IMG/VR virus record: IMGVR_UViG_3300042197_002821
Span: 1-56,144 of that record
Reading direction: 5' to 3' (one strand)
From: a virus
Length of the DNA stretch: 56,144 nucleotides
Made by a program: the position numbers and the translations under genes. Shown here piece after piece: positions 30,878 to 40,305 of the stretch (position 1 is its first letter; each line of letters starts with the position of its first letter). Below the pieces are notes generated by a model. It searched no databases. It worked only from the letters and a program-made list of their open reading frames with translations, and was not told the origin of the DNA.

Positions 30878-31552
30878 ATGGCATTACAAGTCATAGATCT
30901 AGGAACACAGGCCAACGACGGAACCGGTGACGACCTACGGACCGCATTCGAAAAAGTCATAGCTAATTTTGAGTATCTCGAAGGACTACTGACTGCACCA
31001 GTTACCGCAGCCAACCTCGGAGCATATACTGATCAAGGTGTATTCAAAGAAAAAATCGATAATGTGCTGTATTTTAAAACCGTCGTGGGCGACGATAATA
31101 TCGAAGTGCAGTCCACAGACAATGAATTATTGATAGGGCTAGCCGATGACATAGATTTCAGAGATGGTGATCTTTCTAATGTTGGAAATATAAATCTCAA
31201 AGGAACTATAACGGCCGCGCAGACCAGTCAGGGATATTTTGGCCCTACCAGCGGAGTCCATGTTGGCGTCGTCAACGGTACCGTCTATGCTCCCTTAGGT
31301 ACATTTGGTCTACAGGGTGATGTAGTAGGAAGAAATCCTAATGTAGGTAATCTAGTCCAAGATTATCAACCAGCAAAAGTGGATGGTGTCGCTGTCAAAG
31401 ATCTTTATGCTACTGTACATAGTTTCGATTTTGGCAGCATCGTCGATGAACTAGCTAACCCCATACAGTATATACTATCACAGATAGGTATGGATCTAGG
31501 AACTATAACCAGTCCGTCAAACATTAAGATCGATGCTGGCGGAATAATCTAA
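30878..31552 (+). CDS. Short fibre-like virion protein
   Basis: A 224-residue protein with the same N-terminal attachment motif as the giant fibre (VIDLGTQANDGTGDDLRTAF) and an AAGGAG ribosome site. The remainder is beta-rich with INLKGTI and PLGTFGL repeats. The shared motif suggests both attach to the same baseplate partner, and this one may be an adaptor or a second fibre. Ten bases separate the two genes. Confidence 0.78.
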   Translation: MALQVIDLGTQANDGTGDDLRTAFEKVIANFEYLEGLLTAPVTAANLGAYTDQGVFKEKIDNVLYFKTVVGDDNIEVQSTDNELLIGLADDIDFRDGDLSNVGNINLKGTITAAQTSQGYFGPTSGVHVGVVNGTVYAPLGTFGLQGDVVGRNPNVGNLVQDYQPAKVDGVAVKDLYATVHSFDFGSIVDELANPIQYILSQIGMDLGTITSPSNIKIDAGGII

Positions 31553-31561
31553 GAGACCGCG

Positions 31562-34258
31562 ATGTCTGATATATGGCGCTTTGAGTCAGGTTACAATCTA
31601 GGAACTCTACAAGAAAGAAGGAAAGTAGAGCTAGTATTACCTCTGGCCAATGAATCTCTCAACAAAGAATTGAGATTTTCTGTGATAGCAGGCAATCTAC
31701 CATCGGGTTTAGTATTAGAGGAAAATAAAATCGTAGGAGTTCCTCTAGAAGTAGTAAGGCCAACAACATCAACCTTCGTGATACGTGCCCAAGAAATGTC
31801 AGCGATCGGGCCTTTGATGATCGAAGACCGCACATACAGCCTAACCGTGGAAGGGTTCGATGTTCCAGAATGGCGAACTCCAGCTGGGCCATTGTCTCTC
31901 AACGGCACTCAAAAATTATTCATCCTAGACAATACCTATGTGGATTTTAAACTATCTGCCGTGGACAGAGATTTGCCGGCAGGTGATTTCCTAGAATATT
32001 TTATCGCCGACGGCAACGGCAGTCTACCGGATGGGTTGACTTTATATCCCGATGGTTCTATCAAAGGCACCATCGATCCTATATTAGCCTTAGATGTTTC
32101 TGCACAAGAAGCATTTTTTGACGGCATACGCTACGATTCTCAACCCTACGATTTCGCCGAGCTACCTGCCACAGGTGCGGATACCTACCCATACGACACA
32201 GTACCTTATGGTTATAATGTTAGGGTACGGACACCAAAAAAACTCAATCGCAACTACCAATTCATAGTAACGGTATCCGATGGTGAAAATCTAGTCAATC
32301 GCACTTTCAGTGTTTATGTAGTCGGTGACGACTTCTTGAGAGCAGACAATACGATCATGCGTGTGGGCACCGGTGTTTTCACTTCTGATAACACTTACCT
32401 AAGAGCGCCAGTCTGGTTAACTCCTAATAATTTAGGTGTGAGGAGAGCTGACAATTATGTGACTGTTTTCTTAGATGTGCTAGATGCTAATCCAGATCTA
32501 GGACCAGTGGTCTATAATCTGCAGGAAAAAAATAGAGATAACACTGACAGTCGTCTACCAGAAGGACTATTCTTAGATCAAAGCAACGGGGAAATATTTG
32601 GATTCATCCCCTACCAGCCAGCGGTGACCAGAGAATATCGATTCACTGTCACTGCCAACAAATATGATGTCACTGCTATATCACAGGTAGAAGTGGCTGT
32701 CAGAGTCTATGAAAATGCTAATATAGGACAGACCTATTTAAAGATATATCCGCTGATCGCAGAAGATGTTGCTCTCATAATCTTTGATTTCCTGCGGCTG
32801 GGCAACTATTCCTACCAAGTGAGAAGCTATGAAGATCGCGATCCTGCTACACAATTACCTTATAACGGATTCGCATTTCTGAGACTAGACCGTTCTCTGA
32901 TCTTAGACATACCTGCAGAGTATGTGATATCTAAAACTTTTTATACCACCAATGTAGAAGGCAGCACAACCAGCGCCAGCAAAGAGTTTTACATCTCTAC
33001 GATCGGAGAAGTAGACAGCGTAATCAAATATCTAACAGCGCCGGAATTAGAACCTCTGAGAAGCAATTTCGCTAGCACACTATCAGTAAAAGCAGAGTCA
33101 TCAGTGCCCAAAGCTGTGATGACATACAGGATAACCAAAGGCAGACTTCCCCCAGGGCTAGAGTTAAAAGTCACTGGGGAAATTACGGGAAAGACTGCGC
33201 AATTCGGTACACCATCTAATCCAGGTCTGACGCTGATAGATACCAAAGAAACTACCTTCGACGGTGGTCTGACCACGTTCGATCGGGAATACAAAGTTTC
33301 TATCCTAGCACAGGATCAGTTCAGACTCAGTGGTATTACCAGAGAGTTTACTGTAAAAGTGCTAGACTCAGATGATCGACTTTATAGCAGTATCTATGCT
33401 AGACCTTATCAAAGACTGGACAAGCGATACCTATGGCAGAACTTTATCAGCGATATGAGTATATTCACCCCTGATAAAATCTACAGAGCCAGCGATCCAG
33501 CATACGGTGTACAAGACAGTCTCAAGATGTTGATCTATCCTGGTATAGAAACCACAGAGATAGGAAAGTTAATAACCGCATTTAACACTAATGCTAAGAA
33601 GAAGAGATTTCGGCTCGGCGCAGCAAAAAAGGCCGTGGCTAAAAAACAGGGCACAGACGATGTCATCTATGAAGTGATCTACATAGAAGTTATGGATCCT
33701 TACCAGAATACCAAGGGCACGATATCTGAAAAGATCAAGCTTAATAAAAACATCAATTCTCCGGTACTGGTAAATCAGTCAAACTATGATAAGATCAATG
33801 GCGATCCTGGCACATCAGCAAACATCAGCAAACAAAACCTAGACGAGCTAGGGAGATTCCGTCCTATAAACGAGGCTTTAAAAATCAGCAGCCGAGCTGT
33901 GAATATCAGCGGAAAAGATCAAGAATATCTTTATCCTACAACCGTAGAACACATGAGATCCAATCTAGAAAAGATACAGATCGCAGACGGAATCAGTATT
34001 TCTATAGAAAACGAATATTTGCCGTTATGGATGAAAACTCCGCAGAGTAGGAGCCAGGCTGCTACAGGATTTATAAAAGCGATCCCTATATGTTATTGCA
34101 ATCCCGGTGACGGTGATTACATATTAGAAAACATCGAAAATTCGGGATTCGACTTTTCAGAGCTAGATTACGAAATCGATAGATTGATCGTTGATGCTAC
34201 TATGGAAAACAGCCAGGAACAGTTTATAAAGTTCAATAGCCAGCAGTATAATGTATAA
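31562..34258 (+). CDS. Virion protein with Ig-like (He_PIG-type) repeats
   Basis: An 898-residue structural protein. At least four Ig-like repeats show the pattern LPxGLxL...GxIxG: near residues 45, 160, 340 and 535 (for example LPSGLVLEENKIVGVPL and LPPGLELKVTGEITGK). Such repeats occur in phage fibre shafts and surface adhesins and can hold calcium or bind sugars. The C-terminal 300 residues are a different domain with a basic stretch (TNAKKKRFRLGAAKKAVAKK). Its stop overlaps a late promoter box. Confidence 0.82.
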   Translation: MSDIWRFESGYNLGTLQERRKVELVLPLANESLNKELRFSVIAGNLPSGLVLEENKIVGVPLEVVRPTTSTFVIRAQEMSAIGPLMIEDRTYSLTVEGFDVPEWRTPAGPLSLNGTQKLFILDNTYVDFKLSAVDRDLPAGDFLEYFIADGNGSLPDGLTLYPDGSIKGTIDPILALDVSAQEAFFDGIRYDSQPYDFAELPATGADTYPYDTVPYGYNVRVRTPKKLNRNYQFIVTVSDGENLVNRTFSVYVVGDDFLRADNTIMRVGTGVFTSDNTYLRAPVWLTPNNLGVRRADNYVTVFLDVLDANPDLGPVVYNLQEKNRDNTDSRLPEGLFLDQSNGEIFGFIPYQPAVTREYRFTVTANKYDVTAISQVEVAVRVYENANIGQTYLKIYPLIAEDVALIIFDFLRLGNYSYQVRSYEDRDPATQLPYNGFAFLRLDRSLILDIPAEYVISKTFYTTNVEGSTTSASKEFYISTIGEVDSVIKYLTAPELEPLRSNFASTLSVKAESSVPKAVMTYRITKGRLPPGLELKVTGEITGKTAQFGTPSNPGLTLIDTKETTFDGGLTTFDREYKVSILAQDQFRLSGITREFTVKVLDSDDRLYSSIYARPYQRLDKRYLWQNFISDMSIFTPDKIYRASDPAYGVQDSLKMLIYPGIETTEIGKLITAFNTNAKKKRFRLGAAKKAVAKKQGTDDVIYEVIYIEVMDPYQNTKGTISEKIKLNKNINSPVLVNQSNYDKINGDPGTSANISKQNLDELGRFRPINEALKISSRAVNISGKDQEYLYPTTVEHMRSNLEKIQIADGISISIENEYLPLWMKTPQSRSQAATGFIKAIPICYCNPGDGDYILENIENSGFDFSELDYEIDRLIVDATMENSQEQFIKFNSQQYNV

Positions 34259-34261
34259 ATA
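34254..34261 (+). promoter_or_regulatory. T4-type late promoter (TATAAATA)
   Basis: A perfect T4 late box, TATAAATA, spans the stop codon of the Ig-like gene, 18 bases before the ATG at 34280. Confidence 0.75.
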
Positions 34262-34279
34262 GCACATAGAGGATAAAAA

Positions 34280-36484
34280 ATGGCCAGCAACATCAATTAC
34301 GAAGACATCGACGAGAGTTTCCCCCGAACGGGCGTAGATAACCCCAGCCAGGGATTCCGTGATAACTTTTCTGTGATCAAGGACAGTTTCCAGACTGCCA
34401 AAGAAGAGATATCTACACTGCAATCGACCACTGCTAAGATCAACGATGAAAACGATTTCAACGGTAACATCATCAAGCAGGCCAAGTTCGTAAACTGCGT
34501 ACAAGAATCTTTCACTAGAACAACTCCTAGTACCGCAGATCAAATCGTAGATTTCATCAATGGTAGTTATCAAGAATTTAGATTAGATAAAAACACAAAT
34601 TTCGTGTTAGAAGGTTGGCCACAGTCAGACGGATATGCTTCCCTGAGAATAGCACTGTTTTCGACCACTGATGTTTCTCACGTAGCTACATTCAGGATAA
34701 ACGGTTCTGGTACTATATCCTATGATCAAGAAACCACATACACCGAAGTTGGACAATCTGGTGGACAAACAGTACAGGTCGTTACTAGAGGTATGTCATC
34801 GAGTCAACTGATCGGTCCCGACATCAAAGTCTACGAATTTTGGACCAAAACTAATGGCAGCCTAGTATATGCTAGATACCTGGGTATATATAATCCTTCG
34901 GCGCCTAGTTCAGCTGGTAATAGCGCTTTAAGCACCACGGCTTTGTCAGTTACTGGCACAGCCACTATTGCAGACACTATGACTCTTTCAAAGTCCACGG
35001 GAACTTCTCTGGATGTCAAGGGTGACTCTGTGTTCGAAAAAGATGTGGTCATCGAAGGTAATCTCGTAGTACAAGGAACAGCGTCTGCTTCGCTGACTGG
35101 TGTAACAGTGGCCAGTCTGGATGCCATCGGCGATGTCGAAATATCTAATCCCGGCCAAGGAGATACACTGAGATATGATTCGAATACGCAAAAATGGTCC
35201 AATCTATCTACAGGCAACGTGATTAATTTCACTGTTACTATCGACGACGACGGATCAGGTAACCAACCGGTATTTTATTTTGATAATGCAAAATTACAGG
35301 ACAACCTAGGGAATCAAACAACTATAACTTTCGAAAAAGATACTACTTATAGATTTAATACTACAGATCCTAGTAATCAAAATAAGACTTTAAAGTTCTC
35401 TACAACACCAGATATATTAAATCCTACAAGCATAACTCCTTATACTACCCTAGTATCTAATATCGGAATAGCAGGAACTTCAGGATCATACACAGAAATA
35501 ATAGTCACAGAAGATACCCCCAGTCCTTTATACTTTTACGCACAAGAACCTGCAGGAGTTGATACTTCACTTTATGGTGCGGCTTACCCGATCTCTGTAA
35601 ACAATGGCGACGTTAAAGTTATCAATAAAAAATATAAGTCTATCGGTAATCAAAGGATATCAGTCGATACTTCTGTGATTGGCCCAGTGACCATCGTTCT
35701 TCCTAGTGTCGCTGAATCAACTGCAGGAATGTATGTCACTGTAATAGATAATGGCAACGCTGCTACAAATAATATCACTATCGATAGGAATGGTGGTACT
35801 ATCAATGGTGCTGCTGTAAACAAGATCATCAATATAAATTACAACTCTTTAACATTGATCAGCGACGGTGGTGGTAAATGGAGCGTCGCAGATCCATTGG
35901 TCAATGGCGGTATAGTTCAAGATACCACTGATTCGGCGACTGCGACTACAGGTGCTTTACAGATTCGTGGCGGAGTTGGTATATCTAAAAAACTCAATGT
36001 CGGCGACGACGCTAATGTTGCTGGAGCATTAAATGTTGCAGAAAAAATAACTCTAGGTGTCAACGAACACAACAATCAAGGAACTTTTGATCTTACTAAG
36101 TCTGCGGCGTACTCATTTGTTTCAGGATCTGAGACCGGAATATTACCAGCGGGCGAAGATGGTCAGGTCTTTATCATCGGAATGATTGGCGCAGGTTCTT
36201 TAGAAGTGCAGGTAGTGAATTCTGCATGGAACAACGGATCAGCTGGAATAATCATGTTTGATCGAGCGGGGCAATCAGCTACAATGATGTATATGGGAGG
36301 TAGATGGTTCTGCATCGGCAGCAATGGATGTAGGTTTGGTTCACCTGGAAATGCTGCCGGCGCAACTACTGGCAACAGCTTAGACGACCTATTAAATGTA
36401 CAATTCGTAAGCCCAGTGACTATCGGACAGACCTTAAAGTGGAACGGATTAAACTGGACTAATGGTGTTGATTTAACGGAATAA
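34280..36484 (+). CDS. Tail-fibre-like virion protein
   Basis: A 734-residue protein. Its N-terminus (residues 12-40, FPRTGVDNPSQGFRDNFSVI) is an attachment motif related to those of the two fibres upstream. A domain at about 315-435 (TVTIDDDGSGNQPVFYF, TYRFNTTDPSNQ, SPLYFYAQEP) resembles a cupredoxin-like module frequent in marine phage fibres. The segment ALQIRGGVGISKKLNVGDDA near 555 is another common fibre connector. It is made from its own late promoter. Confidence 0.82.
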   Translation: MASNINYEDIDESFPRTGVDNPSQGFRDNFSVIKDSFQTAKEEISTLQSTTAKINDENDFNGNIIKQAKFVNCVQESFTRTTPSTADQIVDFINGSYQEFRLDKNTNFVLEGWPQSDGYASLRIALFSTTDVSHVATFRINGSGTISYDQETTYTEVGQSGGQTVQVVTRGMSSSQLIGPDIKVYEFWTKTNGSLVYARYLGIYNPSAPSSAGNSALSTTALSVTGTATIADTMTLSKSTGTSLDVKGDSVFEKDVVIEGNLVVQGTASASLTGVTVASLDAIGDVEISNPGQGDTLRYDSNTQKWSNLSTGNVINFTVTIDDDGSGNQPVFYFDNAKLQDNLGNQTTITFEKDTTYRFNTTDPSNQNKTLKFSTTPDILNPTSITPYTTLVSNIGIAGTSGSYTEIIVTEDTPSPLYFYAQEPAGVDTSLYGAAYPISVNNGDVKVINKKYKSIGNQRISVDTSVIGPVTIVLPSVAESTAGMYVTVIDNGNAATNNITIDRNGGTINGAAVNKIININYNSLTLISDGGGKWSVADPLVNGGIVQDTTDSATATTGALQIRGGVGISKKLNVGDDANVAGALNVAEKITLGVNEHNNQGTFDLTKSAAYSFVSGSETGILPAGEDGQVFIIGMIGAGSLEVQVVNSAWNNGSAGIIMFDRAGQSATMMYMGGRWFCIGSNGCRFGSPGNAAGATTGNSLDDLLNVQFVSPVTIGQTLKWNGLNWTNGVDLTE

Positions 36485-36486
36485 TC

Positions 36487-36720
36487 ATGTTCCATCCATT
36501 GTCTGAAGATTATAGCCAGCTCAAAGATGCTGAGATCGAAAACAGGATACAAGATCTCAGCAAAAAATATTTTCAGGCTACTAACCCTGCTGTGCAGTAT
36601 CAGATCACTCTGTTTTTAGATATCTACAAATCGGAACTGGCAGCGAGAAGAGCCAAAGTCTGGCAGGAAGAATACCAAAAACGCGACACAGATCTTGACA
36701 GTTTAATCAAAATCGATTAA
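36487..36720 (+). CDS. Hypothetical 77-residue helical protein
   Basis: A helical, charged protein (begins MFHPLSEDYS) two bases after the fibre gene. Its small size and position suggest a fibre chaperone or baseplate factor, but no motif proves this. The promoter of the next gene lies within its last codons. Confidence 0.7.
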   Translation: MFHPLSEDYSQLKDAEIENRIQDLSKKYFQATNPAVQYQITLFLDIYKSELAARRAKVWQEEYQKRDTDLDSLIKID

Positions 36721-36723
36721 ACT
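36695..36723 (+). promoter_or_regulatory. Sigma70-type promoter, leaderless geometry
   Basis: TTGACA (36695-36700), 17-base spacer, TAAACT (36718-36723). The ATG at 36730 follows after six bases. Confidence 0.75.
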
Positions 36724-36729
36724 AGCAGT

Positions 36730-37224
36730 ATGAAAATCGACGAGTACGGGCTTGCCGTCTATGATTCTCAGGATCTGATCACTTTCCTTTATCAGGGAAA
36801 AGACTTCTCCGATGTGTTAGTCAACGGCGACGATCCCGAAATCAGACAATATATCGAGCATATAGGTCAACTGAACATCTATAAAGATCCGGGCATTTCT
36901 ATAAACGACTTTGACAAGATACTGCAGTCGAATTGGTGGATGCCTGAAGAATACAAGACTCTAGACATAGAGGGATATCTAATCAGCGTCTGTCCAAAAC
37001 AAAATTATCAGCGCATGAAAGATGAACTAGAAGAATTTAGATCTAGAGGAATGATCGATTTACTAAGATGGCTAAAGTATTTCACAGACACTTGTAGGAA
37101 AAACAACGTAGTCTGGGGTGTAGGACGAGGATCCAGTGTCTCGAGCTACCTGCTCTTTTTGCTAGGAATACACAAGATAGACAGCATAAAATATAATTTA
37201 GACTGGCGCGATTTCTTGAGATAA
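36730..37224 (+). CDS. DnaE-like (polymerase III alpha) fragment
   Basis: A 164-residue protein whose C-terminal 45 residues (VVWGVGRGSSVSSYLLFLLG, then DSIKYNLDWRDFLR) match the start of the catalytic palm of bacterial DNA polymerase III alpha subunits (GRGSxxGS...LGIT..DPL...L.FERFLN). The acidic catalytic residues that come later in DnaE are absent because the protein ends there. It cannot be a polymerase by itself. It might mimic or bind host polymerase III or its partners. It is predicted leaderless. Confidence 0.7.
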   Translation: MKIDEYGLAVYDSQDLITFLYQGKDFSDVLVNGDDPEIRQYIEHIGQLNIYKDPGISINDFDKILQSNWWMPEEYKTLDIEGYLISVCPKQNYQRMKDELEEFRSRGMIDLLRWLKYFTDTCRKNNVVWGVGRGSSVSSYLLFLLGIHKIDSIKYNLDWRDFLR

Positions 37225-37227
37225 GTA
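37220..37227 (+). promoter_or_regulatory. Possible late promoter (GATAAGTA)
   Basis: GATAAGTA overlaps the stop codon of the previous gene, 22 bases before the ATG at 37250. One base off the late box used elsewhere. Confidence 0.4.
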
Positions 37228-37249
37228 CACATATTAAGGAGATGTTAAA

Positions 37250-37477
37250 ATGGTACAACCAGAAAAACCTAAAAAAATCTACAGATCTGCCAACGGAAAG
37301 ATCGTAGACATGGATTTACTACGACAACGCAATGAGCTTACTCCTGCTGCGGGGAACGTGCGAGTAAATGCACGCGGCGACGAACTAGGGCCAGGTGGTA
37401 AAATCGTTCGTAAAAGAGAAGAAATACTCAAAGATTTTTATGCAGAAGCCGAGAAAAAGGCTGGAAAGGTAAAATAA
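37250..37477 (+). CDS. Hypothetical 75-residue protein upstream of the co-chaperonin
   Basis: A basic protein (begins MVQPEKPKKI) with an AAGGAG ribosome site, one base before the GroES-like gene. It lacks clear structure and shows motifs of low complexity. It may be a partner of the co-chaperonin. Confidence 0.72.
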   Translation: MVQPEKPKKIYRSANGKIVDMDLLRQRNELTPAAGNVRVNARGDELGPGGKIVRKREEILKDFYAEAEKKAGKVK

Positions 37478-37816
37478 ATGGCAGTTAGAGGAAACATCAA
37501 ACCCTTGGGCAAGAAAGTCATGGTCTCGGAAATGAACTTTGGAGAACAGAGGACTCTAGGCGGTTTAATCATACCCGGTGATGACGGCAGAGATTTTGGA
37601 GTGCATCCACGCTGGGGTCGTGTGCTAGCCAAAGGTCCGGACAACGTAGACGAGTATTCGGTAGGTGATTGGGTCCTAGTCGAGCACGGTCGTTGGACAC
37701 GAGGTATCAAATACGTGCCCGAAGACCAGGAAGAAGAGATCACCATAAGGATGATCGATCACGAAGCCGTGATGATGTGGAGCGATGAAGAGCCCAAATC
37801 GGCGGTGCTGGCATGA
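37478..37816 (+). CDS. GroES-like co-chaperonin
   Basis: A 112-residue protein with the GroES order: PLGKKVMV near the start, a mobile-loop region TLGGLIIPGDDG (about 27-38), GRVLAKGP, and YSVGDWVLVEHG. It plays the part of T4 gp31, which replaces GroES on host GroEL to fold the capsid protein. The central insertion (RDFGVHPRW) is typical of phage versions. The next gene overlaps by four bases. Confidence 0.87.
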   Translation: MAVRGNIKPLGKKVMVSEMNFGEQRTLGGLIIPGDDGRDFGVHPRWGRVLAKGPDNVDEYSVGDWVLVEHGRWTRGIKYVPEDQEEEITIRMIDHEAVMMWSDEEPKSAVLA

Positions 37817-38184
37817 CCAATCCATTCCAAGATCAAGCTACATTCATGGCAGCCTGCGATCAAACCGTGGGCGAAAAAAATACCAGACAGTACGAAATGT
37901 ACTATAAACTGATCAAAGAAGAAGTCGCTGAGCTCATGCAGGCCCATAATCAAAACGATCGCATAGAACAGCTTGATGCTCTCATAGACATCCTAGTAGT
38001 CACTGTAGGTGCTATCCACAGCATGGGCGCAGATGGGGAAGGTGCTTGGAACGAAGTAATGCGAACGAATTTCGCTAAAATCAATCCAGATACCAAAAAA
38101 GTTATAAAACGGGGAGATGGAAAAGTTCTAAAGCCAGAAGGTTGGCAGCCACCGTCTCTGGAAAAGTATCTGCTCAAAGACTAA
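37813..38184 (+). CDS. MazG-type nucleotide pyrophosphohydrolase
   Basis: A 123-residue all-helical protein with the MazG/PRA-PH pattern: KLIKEEVAEL (about 35-44) and LDALIDILVV (about 54-63), where E-E-x-x-E and D-x-x-x-D bind magnesium. Such enzymes break down NTPs, dNTPs or alarmones, and many aquatic phages carry one. It is coupled to the co-chaperonin. Confidence 0.8.
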   Translation: MTNPFQDQATFMAACDQTVGEKNTRQYEMYYKLIKEEVAELMQAHNQNDRIEQLDALIDILVVTVGAIHSMGADGEGAWNEVMRTNFAKINPDTKKVIKRGDGKVLKPEGWQPPSLEKYLLKD

Positions 38185-38192
38185 AAATCCCA

Positions 38193-38220
38193 TTGACTTT
38201 TCTTAAATTTAGTGTAAAAT
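38193..38220 (+). promoter_or_regulatory. Sigma70-type promoter, leaderless geometry
   Basis: TTGACT (38193-38198), 16-base spacer, TAAAAT (38215-38220), six bases, then ATG at 38227. Confidence 0.75.
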
Positions 38221-38226
38221 CTAACT

Positions 38227-38631
38227 ATGTTCACACCACTACGCGATGACCTTATGGTCCAACAGCAGATCTCCAACGCATGGGAACATATGGTTGGGGT
38301 CATCATGCTGAATCAAACTGGAAGGAAGCCCGTAAAGACCTGCTTACCAGAATTTCTGTATTGGTTCCCTAATCCCCATGTGTTCCTAGACGCTGACGAA
38401 AATTTCGTCAAAACTATCATAGCTCCCTTGGGCATGGTCAATGTTCGATACAAGAGATTGATTGGTATGACCAAAGACTTTATGACCTGGGACGGCAGAG
38501 ATGCCACGGCGCTGTATGGTATCGGAAAATACGGTTCAGACAGCTATGAGATCTTTTTCAAACAGAATTATGCTGTAGAACCTACAGACAAAGAACTTAA
38601 ACGCTATCTAGAAGAGGAAATTTTTCAATGA
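38227..38631 (+). CDS. HhH-GPD superfamily DNA glycosylase-like protein
   Basis: A 134-residue short member of the helix-hairpin-helix base-excision family, closest in pattern to MBD4-type glycosylases: ISNAWEHMVGVIMLNQT, then LGMVNVRYKRL and ALYGIGKYGSDSYEIFF, which contains the HhH and the conserved Asp-like position. The usual 200-residue enzymes carry more helices. It probably removes damaged or mispaired bases. It is predicted leaderless. Confidence 0.78.
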   Translation: MFTPLRDDLMVQQQISNAWEHMVGVIMLNQTGRKPVKTCLPEFLYWFPNPHVFLDADENFVKTIIAPLGMVNVRYKRLIGMTKDFMTWDGRDATALYGIGKYGSDSYEIFFKQNYAVEPTDKELKRYLEEEIFQ

Positions 38632-38873
38632 TAGAAATAATAACTATTTTTATTCCTGTCGCAATAATTTGCAGAGACTTGTCTGTGAAAAACTGTGAAA
38701 TGATACAGTATCAAGGTTATTTCCACAGTGAACAAGAATGCCGAAATATCATCGATACTACATTTATGTCTAAATTACTTTCTGAAGATCACGCCCATAT
38801 ATACATAGATACGCGGTGCGTAAGAACAGAGATTCGAGCTGTTGATAAAAAATATCTTCCTCAATCTATTTAA
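38628..38873 (+). CDS. Small exported Cys-containing protein
   Basis: An 81-residue protein with a hydrophobic N-terminus (IIEITIFIPVAIICR type, residues 1-15) that could be a signal or membrane anchor, and four cysteines downstream. It overlaps the glycosylase stop. Function unknown. Confidence 0.65.
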   Translation: MIEIITIFIPVAIICRDLSVKNCEMIQYQGYFHSEQECRNIIDTTFMSKLLSEDHAHIYIDTRCVRTEIRAVDKKYLPQSI

Positions 38874-38882
38874 TAAGAATTC

Positions 38883-38936
38883 ATGACTACTCCAGAAGAA
38901 CTTTTTCCGCAGACAGATAGAAGAGGAAGTATATGA
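38883..38936 (+). CDS. 17-residue upstream micro-ORF
   Basis: A short frame (begins MTTPEELFPQ) whose stop overlaps the start of the next gene (ATGA). It could couple ribosomes onto the cytidylyltransferase gene. Its own ribosome site is weak. Confidence 0.3.
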   Translation: MTTPEELFPQTDRRGSI

Positions 38937-39340
38937 AGACCGGTTTCACCTGCAGCACCTTTGATCTCTTCCACGCTGGGCATATCATGATGCTCAAGGA
39001 GGCTAAGACCAAATGCGACTATCTTATCGTAGGTTTGCAAACAGACCCAACCATCGATCGAGAATGGAAAAACACGCCAGTGCAATCAGTGTTCGAACGA
39101 TTCGTGCAGCTACAGGCCTGTAAGTATGTCGACGAAATCGTACCGTATGCCACAGAAAAAGAACTGCTGGATATCTTGCAATCATATCCCATAGATGTTA
39201 GAATACTAGGTGAAGAATACCTAGACAAACAATTTACAGGATTCGACCTGCCAATGGGCAAACATTTTAACAGAAGGCGACACAGTTTTTCCACCACAGA
39301 ACTGAGGCAGCGTGTGGTAGATGCGGAGAGTAAAAAATGA
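38933..39340 (+). CDS. TagD-like glycerol-3-phosphate/sugar cytidylyltransferase
   Basis: A 135-residue enzyme with the HxGH motif (FHAGH, residues 13-17), GLQTDPT, and the STTELR (RTSGIST-like) motif near residue 120. These enzymes make CDP-linked polyols from CTP. It may feed the sugar-transfer genes at 19870-22745 or act on lipids. It overlaps the clamp-loader gene by four bases. Confidence 0.83.
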   Translation: MKTGFTCSTFDLFHAGHIMMLKEAKTKCDYLIVGLQTDPTIDREWKNTPVQSVFERFVQLQACKYVDEIVPYATEKELLDILQSYPIDVRILGEEYLDKQFTGFDLPMGKHFNRRRHSFSTTELRQRVVDAESKK

Positions 39341-40263
39341 AAGAATTATGGGTAGAAAAATATAGGCCGAAAACCCTAGATGGTTACGTGTTTAAAGATG
39401 AGCGCCAAAAGTCTCAGATCGAATCCTGGATCAAGGAAGGCGCAATTCCTCACCTACTGTTTTCTGGTAACGCCGGAGTGGGTAAAACTACTCTAGCTAA
39501 AATATTAGTCAACGAGCTAGGCGTACAAGACACAGACGTGCTCGTAGCTAATGCCAGTAAAGATGGTCGCAGGATTGAGTGGCTCAACGACAAGCTCACT
39601 GGATTCTGTCAGACCATGCCATTCGGCGAATTCAAAGTTGTGATCTTAGACGAAGCCGATTATCTTAATCCACAAAGCGTGCAACCTGCCCTGCGAAATC
39701 TCATGGAAGAATACAGTCACTCTGTGAGATTCATCCTTACCTGTAACTATCCCAATCGCATCATACCTGCACTTCACAGTCGTTGCCAGCAGATTCACGT
39801 CGAAAGGACCGATCTCACTGAATTTACCGCCCGAGCTGCTACTATTCTAGTACAGGAAGGCATCGAATTCGATCTCGACACATTGGATACCTATGTCAAA
39901 GGTACCTATTCCGACCTCAGAAAATGCATCAACAATATCCAGATGAACAGCCTAGATGGAAAATTGCATGCGCCAGACGCTGACAGCGTCAGCACTGATT
40001 ATAGGGTAGAAATGGTAGAACTGTTCAAGAAAAACAAAATCGCGGATGCTAGGAAATTGCTGTGTAGCCAAGCCAGACCTGAAGAGATGGAGGACATCTA
40101 TCGATGGATGTATGACAATGTCAGCCTCTTTGGCAAGGATGAGGCTGCACAGGATCAAGCAGTATTGATCATCAAACAGGGCCTAGTCGATCATACACTG
40201 GTCGCAGATGCTGAAATAAATCTAGCAGCCACCCTGATAAGATTGGCTAGGAACCTCGAATAA
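39337..40263 (+). CDS. Sliding-clamp loader large subunit (T4 gp44-like)
   Basis: A 308-residue AAA+ protein. WVEKYRPKTLDGYV at the start, Walker A GNAGVGKT (about 46-53), Walker B VILDEAD (about 104-110) and the SRC arginine-finger motif mark it as an RFC/gp44 clamp loader. It loads the sliding clamp onto primer ends for the replication polymerase. The small partner gp62 and clamp gp45 are not in this window. Confidence 0.92.
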   Translation: MKELWVEKYRPKTLDGYVFKDERQKSQIESWIKEGAIPHLLFSGNAGVGKTTLAKILVNELGVQDTDVLVANASKDGRRIEWLNDKLTGFCQTMPFGEFKVVILDEADYLNPQSVQPALRNLMEEYSHSVRFILTCNYPNRIIPALHSRCQQIHVERTDLTEFTARAATILVQEGIEFDLDTLDTYVKGTYSDLRKCINNIQMNSLDGKLHAPDADSVSTDYRVEMVELFKKNKIADARKLLCSQARPEEMEDIYRWMYDNVSLFGKDEAAQDQAVLIIKQGLVDHTLVADAEINLAATLIRLARNLE

Positions 40264-40264
40264 C

Positions 40265-40294
40265 CTCTCAGCTAGTCTTCTAGCTGAGAGTTTT
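40265..40294 (+). terminator. Intrinsic terminator after the clamp loader
   Basis: An 11-bp stem ctctcagctag/ctagctgagag with a tctt loop, followed by four T residues. It separates the plus-strand operon from the convergent phoH gene. Confidence 0.85.
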
Positions 40295-40305
40295 AAATAC
40301 TTCTG

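Noticed and set aside
36730-37224. Active DNA polymerase
   Set aside because: The protein ends right after the GRGS and FLR blocks and lacks the catalytic Asp residues.
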